Shown here in pieces: positions 44,808-55,507 of a stretch of DNA of 64,000 nt. Origin of the DNA: Helichrysum umbraculigerum (Eukaryota > Streptophyta > Magnoliopsida > Asterales > Asteraceae); NCBI GenBank assembly GCA_949592205.1, contig CATIUR010000005.1:108559277-108623276 (forward strand), given 5' to 3'. The position numbers were made by a program, and so were the translations under genes. The notes under the pieces were generated by a model. The model made no database searches, was not told the origin of the DNA, and saw only the letters and a list, made by a program, of their open reading frames with translations. Numbering within the stretch: position 1 is the stretch's first letter; every line of letters begins with the position of its first letter.

Positions 44808-46485
44808 AGGGCTTGGGTTCCATTTGCAAAACACACAATATGCACACACTTTGAGCATATTTCTTTCTTTCTTTACTTTCTCATTCTTTTGTATTACTTC
44901 AAGATTAGTATTAGGCTAGTTAGGAAGCTTGTTCAAGGTAGAACGAAAGTAAGAAACACATTGTAATCTTCGGTGTATGCTCGGAATTGTGTCAATTAAT
45001 TCAAGTCTACTTTCTCCCGCATTTAATCCTGGTTCTTTCTATCCTTATCTATCTTAATTAATTACGTTTATATTGATTATGCTAGATTTAGTTATTGCCA
45101 TGATTAGAGAGTAGTATACTTGTTGTGTTTGTTTGAGATGTAGTTAGTTAATTATGGGATGATTTATAATTACATATTAAAGATCGGTAGTATTACTTTG
45201 ATCGTCTTATTGCATGTTCTTGTTTGATTGTTGCCTTAGGATCATCATAGTAGTAAAATGTAAACGGTCTTAATTACCGTGAAGTAATATGACGGCCCCT
45301 ATTCGACTGTTACTCGATATAGTACTGGAAACACTTCAAGGTGGAGTACAAATGTATGGAAGTTGAGGAACGACCGAAGGTAGTCATATTACGAAACGAT
45401 ATAATACCATGAAGTAATATGATGGCCCCTATTCGACTGTTACTCAGTATAGCGTTGGAAACACTCTAGGTGTAGTACAAACACGTGGAAGCTGCGTAAC
45501 GACCGAAGGTAGTTATATTACGGACTAATATATATAAAATGAGAAACCTAGTTTAATTAACCTTTCTAAATAGACTTTTAAACTTCATATTAATCTATCG
45601 CCTTTCCACCAATAAACGTGATTACAACACCTTTTTACGACGTCCAATTAAAAGGTAGTCAATTATCTGTGTCAATATAATTTGTCAAAGGTATGAAACT
45701 ATGGAACTGCAAGACTACATGGGGAATTATCGTAGGACAAGACATGGCCAAGGTTTGAAGCGGTGGAACAACTTTAAGTGAGGAACGCTGTGGATAATTA
45801 GGGGATTTATTGGGTAGTCTTAAAGGGCTGGTTTAAAGTCATAAATGAACTTTTTATATATACGAATCTGTTAGGATGACGAGGAATCGTTATATGATTC
45901 AATTATGTCTAGTACCTTAAGGTTCAGTTATCCGTTCATATGAAAGTATTGTTAAACCATAATTAAGATTTTGTTTATTATTCTAAATACTTTGTAATGT
46001 TACCATAACCTAGCTCCCGGTGTGACATGCTAATGGGATTTTAATTAGTAGGGAATCTAGTGTTTACATACAAGTATTCAAGAATGATAATTAACTAATA
46101 TCTTTCAAAACAGTTTCTCCAAATATCATCCCATAACTTAATTAACGAAGTCTCAACAAACACTATCTTTATTTATCTGCTTTGTCCTTTACTTTTATTT
46201 CGCCTTTATTTATTTACTTGCCTAAGTTAGTTAATATAAAAACCAAAACCCCACTATTTTATAAACCATTCACTAGTTTGAAAGCCCTCATCTGCCTCGC
46301 CTTAGTTTCAATTCAGTCGGTTTGAAGAACGACTCTAGGTCATACCTACCACTTGATCACCCTTAGGATTAGCATTGTTAGGGAAAACTTAGGCCCCGCA
46401 ATTACAAATTTAAAACAACCCACTGTTGCCGGCCCGGTTAGCGATCGTTTAACGACACCGACCTGATCGGGCCCCAACAAGTTTT

Positions 46486-46503
46486 TGGCGCCGCTGCCGG
46501 GGA
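46486..46503 (+). other. Primer binding site, Asp tRNA type
   Basis: TGGCGCCGCTGCCGGGGA lies six bases inside the LTR. It matches the 3' end of plant Asp-tRNA with one change (CGCT for CGTT), as in Athila-lineage elements. Confidence 0.85.
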
Positions 46504-46531
46504 ACCAATTGTACGATCCTTAGGCGTCAAG

Positions 46532-49255
46532 ATGAACTTACTCGCTAGTGAACCTTTAGGATTAACTCTTCTCCTTAGACCCCTACGTCTTTCTTTATTT
46601 TTCCTTCCTTTTACTATTTTTGCAAATTACGTTATCCCTGTCCACTCAACTAGTCAACCACCTGCCAATGAGACTATGACAGCTACACGTATAACTCTCG
46701 CTGAAGACTCTAAACCTTTGATTGAAGTTCAAGGAGGACCAATTATCTATCCGGAAATTGGTAGAGGATCATTTGAATTAAAACCACACATTGTTCAGTT
46801 AGTCCAAAACCTCTGTCAATTCCGTGGCCTACCAAATGATGATCCCAACTTCCACCTTGACAAATTCATTTCCTTATCCAACTCTTTTAAGCCGATCGGG
46901 GTTAATCAGGACATAGTTTATCTATACCTATTTCCCTATTCACTCACTTTTAATGCGCAAACTTGGTTTGAGGGATTAGAGCTTAACTCTATAACCTCTT
47001 GGGTAGATTTAGCAACCAAATTTTTGGCCAAATATTTCCCCCCATCAAAACAAGCCACGTTTAGGACCAACATTATAAACTTTCGTCAAGTGCATGATGA
47101 ATCAATCTACGATGCATGGGAATGCTTTAAGGGATTGCTTAAGATATGTCCAAATTATCGATTTGAGCGCTCAGACCAGCTGCGCATTTTCTACAATGGT
47201 CTCTTCCCACATCACCGTCCTTTACTTGATACCGCCTCTCAAGGTAGTTTCATAGACTGTACGGCAAATGAAGCTTGGAGCCTTATTGAGAAGATGACAA
47301 TGCATAACCATGACTGGAACAGTGAAAATCACCCCTCATCAGTGAATTCACCTACTACAATCGGGAATGAAGCTATCAAAACCCTCACTCAGCAAGTGGC
47401 AGACCTAACCAAGGAGATTAAGGAATTGAAAAGTCAGCAACAACAAGTCTGTCAAGTTCAAACCTGCCTTAATTGTGCTAATCTGAACCACTCAGCCCAA
47501 ATTCCTCAGTTTCATCTAACTTCACCCAATACTAACCCTTCTTTTAACCCACCTAGGAATAGCCCACTAACTTACCAACCTCAACCTTTGGAACCCTCTT
47601 CTTCACAGACCTCTAGTTTTGACGACACCCTGATACAAGTCATTCAAGGAATCTCAGCTAGACAAGACCAAGCTGATCTCATCCTAGGACAATTAGCACA
47701 GTGTATTAACGCTAAACCTCAGGATAGTCCAACTAGTTGCCATAAGGAGGCTTCCCATATTCAAGACTCTCAGGTAGCACATAGCCCACCTACGATTTCT
47801 TCTCCGGTGAAGGAACCACCTATTGTCCCATCGACAATGGATTTAGAGTCTACACCAAATAGGAAAATCCCATTTCCGGCTCGTCTTAAACAACGACCCG
47901 ACAAGCTTAAGTCTTTTAAGCTTGATAGGAAATTCCTAGATACCGCCTCTGAAGTTCACTCCAAAAAGTACTTCAGAAAACTTCTTACAACTAAGGATAA
48001 GGTACCCCAAGTACCCAATGTCCCGCTGAACGAGGAATGTTCAGCTATTCTTAACAACACCATTCCTGAAAAACTCGGAGACACCGGACGTTTTACTTTC
48101 TCTATTTCCATCTACAATTCAGGCATCTTCTGTTCTCTTGCCGACTTAGGAGCTAGTATTAATCTCATGCCATACTCGCTTTACAAAAGGCTTGAGTTAG
48201 AAAATCTTCGACCTACCAAAATGACCATACAGCTTGCTGACCACTCAGTCAAGTACCCTAGGGGAATAGCTGAAAACGTTTTAGTTAGGATTGACAAATT
48301 TCTTTACCCAGCAGATTTTGTAGTAATGGATATTCAGGAAAACGTACACATCCCAATCATACTAGGAAGACCTTTCATGAATACGGCCAAGGCAATCATC
48401 AACGTCTTCGCACAAACCATCAGCTTGCAGTCTCAGGGAGAAACCATCACTTTCCATATCGACAATCATAACGCTGAAAACCAAGCCGATATGTACATGA
48501 TCTCCACGGACAAGACCATAGAAGACAAAGAAACTGCAGAGTCAACAAGTGAAAGTAAATCTAGTAAGGAAATGGCAATCACGCCATATTTTCCGATTGA
48601 CCTCCGACGAATAGGACAAGAGATGAAAAACGCATCTCCATCAGCAAACAACCCAACGATGGAAGAATTGATCAGAACGAGAAAGATGGAAGAAGAAAAC
48701 AAAAGAAGCAGACCGCCACTCAACCTATTTAACACTGATGAAATGGCGGGAAGTAACCACAATCATCCCACGAGAAGAGAAACACTGGAGGAATATTCCA
48801 AACGCACAAGATACAAACCGCAAACCATCATAGAACACAAAGCGCTCGAAGAATTCATCCAAAGATTTGACAAAGTAGTAGGAGGAATGAGCGGCGTAGT
48901 CAACATGCTTGCTCGTTCCCCTGCTGAACTGCAATTCTGTCTACAACAGAAACGGACTTACGCTAGGATCTACAATGCCTTTAAAAGATCTAACATCCCA
49001 TTCACCTCAACGCAATGGGAGATGTTAGGTTCTATTAAAGCGCATATGAAAGAGACTATTGGACATCCGAGCAGTCGTGCCGACATTTCAATGACGAATG
49101 ACCTCAGATCATTACTTAACTTGCTAAGTAGAGAAGATCACCTCAGTTCCAAGGAAAGCGGATCTATGGTTATCAACTCCACTATTGAAAAACAAGTTGA
49201 GTTATTGATTGAAGAACTTAGTGATCTCATTTGGGAGGAATCAAGGCGCGAATGA
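46532..49255 (+). CDS. Gag-protease protein of non-autonomous Athila-like element
   Basis: The 907-codon frame starts 28 bases after the primer site. Residues about 85-260 are an Athila-type gag domain (LNSITSWVDLATKFLAKYFP, then FERSDQLRIFYNGLFPHHRP). No true zinc knuckle is seen, only TCLNCANLNHS near 310. Residues about 530-640 are an Athila-type retropepsin with LADLGASINLMPYSLYKRL, where DLGA stands for the usual D-S/T-G-A as is normal in that lineage, and IILGRPFMNTA. The C-terminal 260 residues (ALEEFIQRFDKVVGG, QWEMLGSIKAHMKETIG) match nothing I recognise, and RT, RNase H and integrase are absent from the element. A TGA at 49253 ends the frame, but the same phase is open for another 198 codons to 49849, so this stop may be a late nonsense change. 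Upstream hydrophobic residues 7-36 could be a membrane segment or chance. Confidence 0.85.
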   Translation: MNLLASEPLGLTLLLRPLRLSLFFLPFTIFANYVIPVHSTSQPPANETMTATRITLAEDSKPLIEVQGGPIIYPEIGRGSFELKPHIVQLVQNLCQFRGLPNDDPNFHLDKFISLSNSFKPIGVNQDIVYLYLFPYSLTFNAQTWFEGLELNSITSWVDLATKFLAKYFPPSKQATFRTNIINFRQVHDESIYDAWECFKGLLKICPNYRFERSDQLRIFYNGLFPHHRPLLDTASQGSFIDCTANEAWSLIEKMTMHNHDWNSENHPSSVNSPTTIGNEAIKTLTQQVADLTKEIKELKSQQQQVCQVQTCLNCANLNHSAQIPQFHLTSPNTNPSFNPPRNSPLTYQPQPLEPSSSQTSSFDDTLIQVIQGISARQDQADLILGQLAQCINAKPQDSPTSCHKEASHIQDSQVAHSPPTISSPVKEPPIVPSTMDLESTPNRKIPFPARLKQRPDKLKSFKLDRKFLDTASEVHSKKYFRKLLTTKDKVPQVPNVPLNEECSAILNNTIPEKLGDTGRFTFSISIYNSGIFCSLADLGASINLMPYSLYKRLELENLRPTKMTIQLADHSVKYPRGIAENVLVRIDKFLYPADFVVMDIQENVHIPIILGRPFMNTAKAIINVFAQTISLQSQGETITFHIDNHNAENQADMYMISTDKTIEDKETAESTSESKSSKEMAITPYFPIDLRRIGQEMKNASPSANNPTMEELIRTRKMEEENKRSRPPLNLFNTDEMAGSNHNHPTRRETLEEYSKRTRYKPQTIIEHKALEEFIQRFDKVVGGMSGVVNMLARSPAELQFCLQQKRTYARIYNAFKRSNIPFTSTQWEMLGSIKAHMKETIGHPSSRADISMTNDLRSLLNLLSREDHLSSKESGSMVINSTIEKQVELLIEELSDLIWEESRRE

Positions 49256-49852
49256 CCTTTTAGGGCCACACATGAATCACCACTTGATATCGCTACTTCT
49301 GTTACGATCCATCTAAGGGAGATTCAACAACGGAAAAGTAACTCCAGAACTAAGTTCATATTCTACTCAGGATGCAAGGAGATACTTCGTCAGCTTACTC
49401 TAGTTTTCTCAGAATCCGACTTTCCATTCAACAACCATCAGCACCGGCAAATAGAGGACCTGTGCACGTCCATCAGAAGATTCAACGGAGACCCCAAGAC
49501 CGAGAATTATGAAGGCATAAAACTGCAATTCTTGGCGTTTGTTTGCTCTCACTGGCAAAACCCACCGTCAAGAGAGGTTGTTAAGACAGACACAGCCACC
49601 ATGACCGACCTTAGTGGACCTGTCACTAAAGCAGTTGACTACATCACCTTTGGACTTCACGGACTTGCAAGGACAACTTCAGAGCATCTTCTGAACTACA
49701 AGGAAACATCGAGAGATAGTCCACTTGAATTGATTACGACAATAGTCAATCATTTCATAAGAATCTATCCACCTCGATATAATTTTCCGCAACCTAGGGC
49801 CTACAACATCAACACAGTGGATCCCATGGATGCATCATTCTCCATCTAGCTA
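49256..49852 (+). pseudogene. In-phase extension of the gag-protease frame
   Basis: After the TGA at 49253-49255 the same phase stays open until TAG at 49847-49849. It has coding-like composition, with RQIEDLCTSIRRFNGDP, FVCSHWQNPPSREVV and IRIYPPRYNFPQPRAYN. No family is recognised. The length and lack of stops suggest it was recently part of the longer protein. Readthrough of the TGA is possible but unproved. Confidence 0.55.
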
Positions 49853-51451
49853 GGAGAAAAGAAGTCAAGATCTCAACTTTAAAAGAGCGCTTCTCGGGAG
49901 GCAACCCGTGTTTTTACATTTCCGCAATTTTACATTCCAAGAAGTGATGAGATCTCCGACTATCTTTCACACTTAGAAAATACAAAGAATGCTCCAGCCT
50001 GCAATGAAGCATCAACAACCGAAGAATTGTATATCCGACGTGTTCACACCTACGAGACCAATCACAAGAAGACTTGATCAAGAATGCACCAAGAAAGACG
50101 GAATCCGGAAAAATGCACACAAAGGCACTGCAACAACCGGGGAGTACTTCTAAACCGTCTCTTTCATTCGTTTTAAATATACCATATCCATTATGCTTGT
50201 CACTAAGTGTGGGATTCAAACCCAACACACACTGAAAGAACGCAACTTAGATGTTTAAAACCCTAAGTGTGGGATTTTTCCCCATTCAGAGCTTAGCATA
50301 ACATCGAGGACGATGTTCCTTTAAGTGTGGGATAGCAGTAGTTGCACTACTGTTAAATGGATATTGGTATATGCTTGATTCTAAAATCGTTGCTCTTTAT
50401 AAGACCTTGCTTCTCCATAAAAGTAAACAAAATTTTCAAAATTGAGTTAAAAATATGTTGAAAATGAAAAATTTTAAACAAATAATGATTTACTTTGGGG
50501 AAGAAGGAAAAATAAAATACAAATTCTTTTGAAAGGTTAGTTTAGTAATCCCATAAAGAGCATCGCATGACTAGGCACACAACAACCCAACTTTCGATTC
50601 GTGAGGTATCTTGAGCCATATGAAAAGCATTCACTTTTAATGCTTCACTTTTTCGATTCTTGAGTGTGCCGATGTATGCGTTTAGAATCAGAACTTGCTC
50701 CTGTAATGCATTTCGAAGCCGAATTGGTGAGTCAAAAAGGAGATCGAATCACATCATTCTTGAACCCATCTATACACCCAAAAATAAACACGTCATCCCG
50801 TACCCACTCAAAATCATCCCTCAAACTTCATAAAAAGTTCCAAAGATGAAAGAAGAAAAGATACAAGGATACGAAGTCAAAAATCCAAGAGAAAACTCGA
50901 AGAAAAGAAAGTCAAATGGAGAAAAGACTCCTTCCAAGAACCAAAAGAAAAAGGCGTCAATCGTCCCAAGAAGTCAAAAACTTCAACTTTCCAACTTCAC
51001 CAAAAAGAAGAACACCAAAACCACCTATCATATCACCAACACCTCACTCCAAAACCCTACATCACCTCCCCTAGAATGATTGTGGCTAGATCGACTTCAC
51101 GCTCACCTAAAAGGTAACGATTTGATTCTCGATAAAGCCTATGACGATAAACGGTACATGACTGGCGTTCTGAGTGATTGATTATAATAGAATAGGAAAC
51201 CATAAACACTTTGAGTGATTTGAGTGACCACCATGAGAGGATCGCCTAGTCATATATCCAAGATCAAAGATCACAAGCATGCTCCTAAAGATTACAATCC
51301 TTCCTTTTCAAAGAACAAGTACTTTATTTTTTTTTCCAAAACCCCCTTAGTAAAAAGTTCCGCCTTAAAATTTTGCATTATCTTCTTATCTTTAACTATG
51401 ATTGAAAACGAGTTTGCTTGAGGACAAGCAAAGTTCTAAGTGTGAGATACT
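49853..51451 (+). other. Non-coding 3' internal region of Athila-like 1
   Basis: A CGGG-AGGCAA-CCCG hairpin (49895-49908), in the context AGCGCTTCTCGGGAGGCAAC that is common in Athila elements, begins the region. Three copies of TAAGTGTGGGAT follow (50204, 50264, 50322), the last after ATCGAGGACGATGTTCCTTT. The region ends with TTGCTTGAGGACAAGCAAAG (about 51416) and TTCTAAGTGTGAGATACT (51434-51451), the polypurine-tract position, with a slightly impure tract. Lysine-rich frames such as 50846-51079 are not supported as genes. Confidence 0.65.
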
Positions 51452-53699
51452 TGATATCGCGTAAAAAGTCACGTTTTTACTACCAATATCTCTCTCATTC
51501 AGGAACGATTCTTGGCATATTAGTTCAAAAACAGTACAAATCAATGATATTATGCCAAGATGGTCAAAACGAGGTTGCACGATAAAAATCAAGCAAAACG
51601 GATGTAAAACGAAGATTCCACACACGTTTGAAGATTCAAGGCATAAAAACTAGATTTCAAGACTAAAGTGCCCTCCATCAATATCCATTATTTCCAAGAT
51701 GTTAGTTTTCAAAATACGAATCCAACAGAAGAAGAATCAACCAAAACGGGTAAAAAATGAAGATTCCGCGCACGCCGGAAGATCCAAATGATCCGTACGC
51801 AATATCTGGAGCTAGGGACCTCAACCCAGGGCCTATCTTATGTCAAAATCTTCGTTTTTGAATTACGAATCCAACAAAAAAGAATCGACGAAAACGGACG
51901 TATAACGAAGAAGATACGCGCGAATTAAGCAACGCAGCAAACGAGGCGGCCACAAGCCACCAGCCGCCGGCCAGCAGCCACCAGCCGCCGGCCAACAGCC
52001 ACCAGCCGCCGGTCAACCTGCTCCAGCCGCCGGTCACCCTGTACCCACCCCGGTTTCCGTTTTTGGTAACTTTTGGTACATGGTGCGCCTACTTTTCGTG
52101 TTGTACGGTACCCGGTGCGCCTACTTTTCGTGTTGTACACACCATTTTTGGCTAGCTTTCTAACATGCACCTCATGGTGCTAATGTGAGCCAAAACTCAC
52201 CTATAAATAGAGGGCTTGGGTTCCATTTGCAAAACACACCATATGCACACACTTTGAGCATATTTCTTTCTTTCTTTACTTTCTCATTCTTTTGTATTAC
52301 TTCAAGATTAGTATTAGGCTAGTTAGGAAGCTTGTTCAAGGTAGAACGAAAGTAAGAAACACATTGTAATCTTTGGTGTATGCTTGGAATTGTGTCAATT
52401 AATTCAAGTCTACTTTCTCCCGCATTTAATCCTGGTTCTTTCTATCCTTATCTATCTTAATTAATTACGTTTATATTGATTATGCTAGATTTAGTTATTG
52501 CCATGATTAGAGAGTAGTATACTTGTTGTGTTTGTTTGAGATGTAGTTAGTTAATTATGGGATGATTTATAATTACATATTAAAGATCGGTAGTATTACT
52601 TTGATCGTCTTATTGCATGTTCTTGTTTGATTGTTGCCTTAGGATCATCATAGTAGTAAAATGTAAATGGTCTTAATTATCGTGAAGTAATATGACGGCC
52701 CCTATTCGACTGTTACTCGATATAGTACTGGAAACACTTCAAGGTGGAGTACAAATGTATGGAAGTTGAGGAACGACCGAAGGTAGTCATATTACGAAAC
52801 GATATAATACCATGAAGTAATATGATGGCCCCTATTCGACTGTTACTCAGTATAGCGTTGGAAACACTCTAGGTGTAGTACAAACACGTGGAAGCTGCGT
52901 AACGACCGAAGGTAGTTATATTACGGACTAATATATATAAAATGAGAAACCTAGTTTAATTAACCTTTCTAAATAGACTTTTAAACTTCATATTAATCTA
53001 TCGTCTTTCCACCAATAAACGTGATTACAACACCTTTTCAAAGACGTCCAATTAAAAGGTAGTCAGTCATCTGTGTCAAGATAATTTGTCAAAGGTATGA
53101 AACTATGGAACCGCAAGACTACATGGGGAATTATCGTAGGACAAGACATGGCCAAGGTTTGAAGCGGTGGAACAACTTTAAGTGAGGAACGCTGTGGATA
53201 ATTAGGGGATTTATTGGGTAGTCTTAAAGGGCTGGTTTAAAGTCATAAATGAACTTTTTATATATACGAATCTGTTAGGATGACGAGGAATCGTTATATG
53301 ATTCAATTATGTCTAGTACCTTAAGGTTCAGTTATCCGTTCATATGAAAGTATTGTTAAACCATAATTAAGATTTTGTTTATTATTCTAAATACTTTGTA
53401 ATGTTACCATAACCTAGCTCCCGGTGTGACATGCTAATGGGATTTTAATTAGTAGGGAATCTAGTGTTTACATACAAGTATTCAAGAATGATAATTAACT
53501 AATATCTTTCAAAACAGTTTCTCCAAATATCATCCCATAACTTAATTAACGAAGTCTCAGCAAACACTATCTTTATTTATCTGCTTTGTCCTTTACTTTT
53601 ATTTCGCCTTTATTTATTTACTTGCCTAAGTTAGTTAATATAAAAACCAAAACCCCACTATTTTATAAACCATTCACTAGTTTGAAAGCCCTCATCTGC
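51452..53699 (+). repeat. 3' LTR of Athila-like 1, interrupted
   Basis: The first 2,248 bp of the LTR match 44049-46296 at an offset of 7,403 (7,404 or 7,403 around one indel). It is broken after CTCATCTGC by Tekay A; the uninterrupted 5' copy continues CTCATCTGCCTCGCC (46287-46301), which fixes the break exactly. TCTGC (53695-53699) should recur beyond the window after Tekay A. TATA box at 52202-52210. Confidence 0.93.
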
Positions 53700-54546
53700 T
53701 GTAACAACCGGCTAATTAGGACTAGAATTAGTGCCTAATTCTTTGTTAATACATGTAATTAGTTCGGTGTTAGGCTAATTTATGTATCGAATTGTATATA
53801 TTGTTGAATATATATGAAAATGCGATTTGGTTAAATCGTACGCAATTTAAATCGAATGTATTTCGATTCAATTTAAGACGGACGTTGGTGACCAATTTTA
53901 TTAAGTAACATTGTTATGTCAAAAATATTATTATAATAATATTTCATATTCATTCGTGTTGTACAATCAGAAAGTTACACAATTTAAAATGTTAAAACGC
54001 GCAACTAAATAAATTAACGTACATTTTATAACTCAAATATAAATTAAACTGTAAAACATTTAAATAGAATATCGCGTAATAAATTGTATTTTAAAATGTA
54101 CCAATTAATATATAAAATAATTATTTAACGTTTAAACGACGGAGCAAACGAACACTACACGGAACGAGAACGCGGAGCGAAAATGGGAGATAACCTCCCA
54201 TTCCCCCACCTTTTCTTTCATTATTTTCTTTCCCTCTCTCTCTCTCTTTCACTTTTTCTCTCAACTTTTCATCACGACCAATCTATTAAAATCGACAAAT
54301 AAACGTGCTAAACGATCTTGGATCTCATCATCCCTTTGGAAGAAAACGACCACCGCATCACGATCTATCATCCTATCTTTTCGGATTTTTTATCCGACAC
54401 TTTGTAAGTTTCCGACAAATCCCGACATCTCTCGTTTTTAATCATTTTTACTAGTTTATGGTTTTCATAGGCTTAATATGTTCATATGAGGGTTGGGTAA
54501 AAATATTAGAACGATCGGGAACCCGAAAACATGATTTTTGCTCGAA

Positions 54547-55135
54547 ATCCGTCGAACAGCCTTAAGTGTCGCAGGAATGCCAAAAACAGTACTAGCGTCA
54601 TTTAAGTGCCGCTATCACACGTATACCGTCACTTCGGTAGTGACGCAAGCTTATAACCTTCGGCAGAAACCATGCGACACTTCATAAGTGTCGCTATCAT
54701 CGGTAGAAACTTATCACTTTCGGTAGAAACAAGTGACGTCCGGTTACTACCGATGACGTCACTCGAACCTTATACCGTCACTTCCATAGTGACGCATATA
54801 CAACTTAGCGACACTTCTCTAGTGCCGCCCTATATGTTACCCGACACTACTTAACGTCACTCCCTTAGTGCCGCCATACTATTTTACACGACACTTCTTT
54901 AGTGTCGCTATATTGCACGTCACTCCTTAAGTGACGCCCAAATGTCAAAAAAAATCATTACTTTATACGACACTGCTTGAGTGCCGCGATGTTACGGAAC
55001 CCGTCACTTCTTAAGTGACGCATAAGCTGATACACGACACTATCTCAGTGATGCATACCCTTATACTGACGCCAATACCCGACACTCCATAAGTGACGCA
55101 TAGAACACATAAGTGACGCATGTAGTGTCGCATAA
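54547..55135. repeat. CGWCACT-N5-AGTGWCG hairpin array
   Basis: At least eleven 19-base units have a 7-base arm (CGACACT or CGTCACT), five variable bases and the matching 7-base arm, starting at 54627 and ending at 55098. Loops include TCGGT, TCATA, TCCAT, TCTCT, CCCTT, TCTTT, CCTTA, GCTTG, TCTTA, ATCTC and CCATA. The GTCAC and GACAC versions tend to alternate, and where one arm base changes the partner has often changed too. The copy at 62747-63335 in the 3' LTR is nearly identical. Confidence 0.9.
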
Positions 55136-55491
55136 AACAGCAGATTTTCTAACTAAAATTTCACTAAGTGTCGAACTTTTACAACCTCAAATCCTTATAC
55201 GATACGACTTATAAAACACTTTGGGACACTTTTGTAAGTGCAAAACATCAATAATTTGATAATAATACCTAAAGTTTATTATTTCAAACTCGTCACCAAC
55301 GGGTCGTACACTTTTATACAAACGATAACGAACCAACATTCGGACATTGGGTTGTATGAACAACTAGCCTAGATGATCTTGCGAGACATCTACTTACTTG
55401 ACATTACGTGTTTAGGCATTTGGAGGTTTCGGGTTCAGAGAACCAACTGTTGATATTACTTACTCGTTTATTGATATAAACGCACTTGCAA

Positions 55492-55507
55492 AGACTCAGG
55501 TGAGTCT
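55492..55507 (+). promoter_or_regulatory. Conserved palindrome with splice-donor consensus
   Basis: AGACTCAGGTGAGTCT has 7-bp arms around GG and contains CAG/GTGAGT, a perfect donor, in the sense direction. It occurs unchanged in the minus LTR at 2559-2574, the Tekay B LTR (29005-29020), the solo LTR (32336-32351) and the Tekay A 3' LTR (63692-63707), while surrounding bases vary. It also contains TGAGTC, a bZIP-type half site. Confidence 0.6.

Larger units (their letters stand above)
44049..46479 (+). repeat. 5' LTR of Athila-like 1
   Basis: The 2,431-bp LTR starts TGATATCGCG inside the primer site of the LARD-like element and ends GGGCCCCAACA. GATAC (44044-44048) should be the target copy; its partner lies outside the window. 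A good TATA box, TATAAATAG, is at 44799-44807, so U3 is about 780 bp. A CAGCCGCCGGCC cassette (44540-44635) lies upstream of it. Compared with the 3' copy there are about 30 substitutions and one small indel in 2,250 bp (counted by eye). Confidence 0.93.

Noticed and set aside
50846..51079. Lys-rich 77-codon frame as an extra Athila protein
   Set aside because: Low-complexity A-rich non-coding part of the internal region; no homology, no start context.
49853..51451. Envelope-like gene in the usual Athila position
   Set aside because: No frame of adequate length, signal peptide or membrane helix is present there.
54547..55135. CRISPR-like array (short repeats with variable spacers)
   Set aside because: The units are hairpins with five-base loops and irregular spacing in a plant LTR; there are no cas genes and no constant repeat of CRISPR length.
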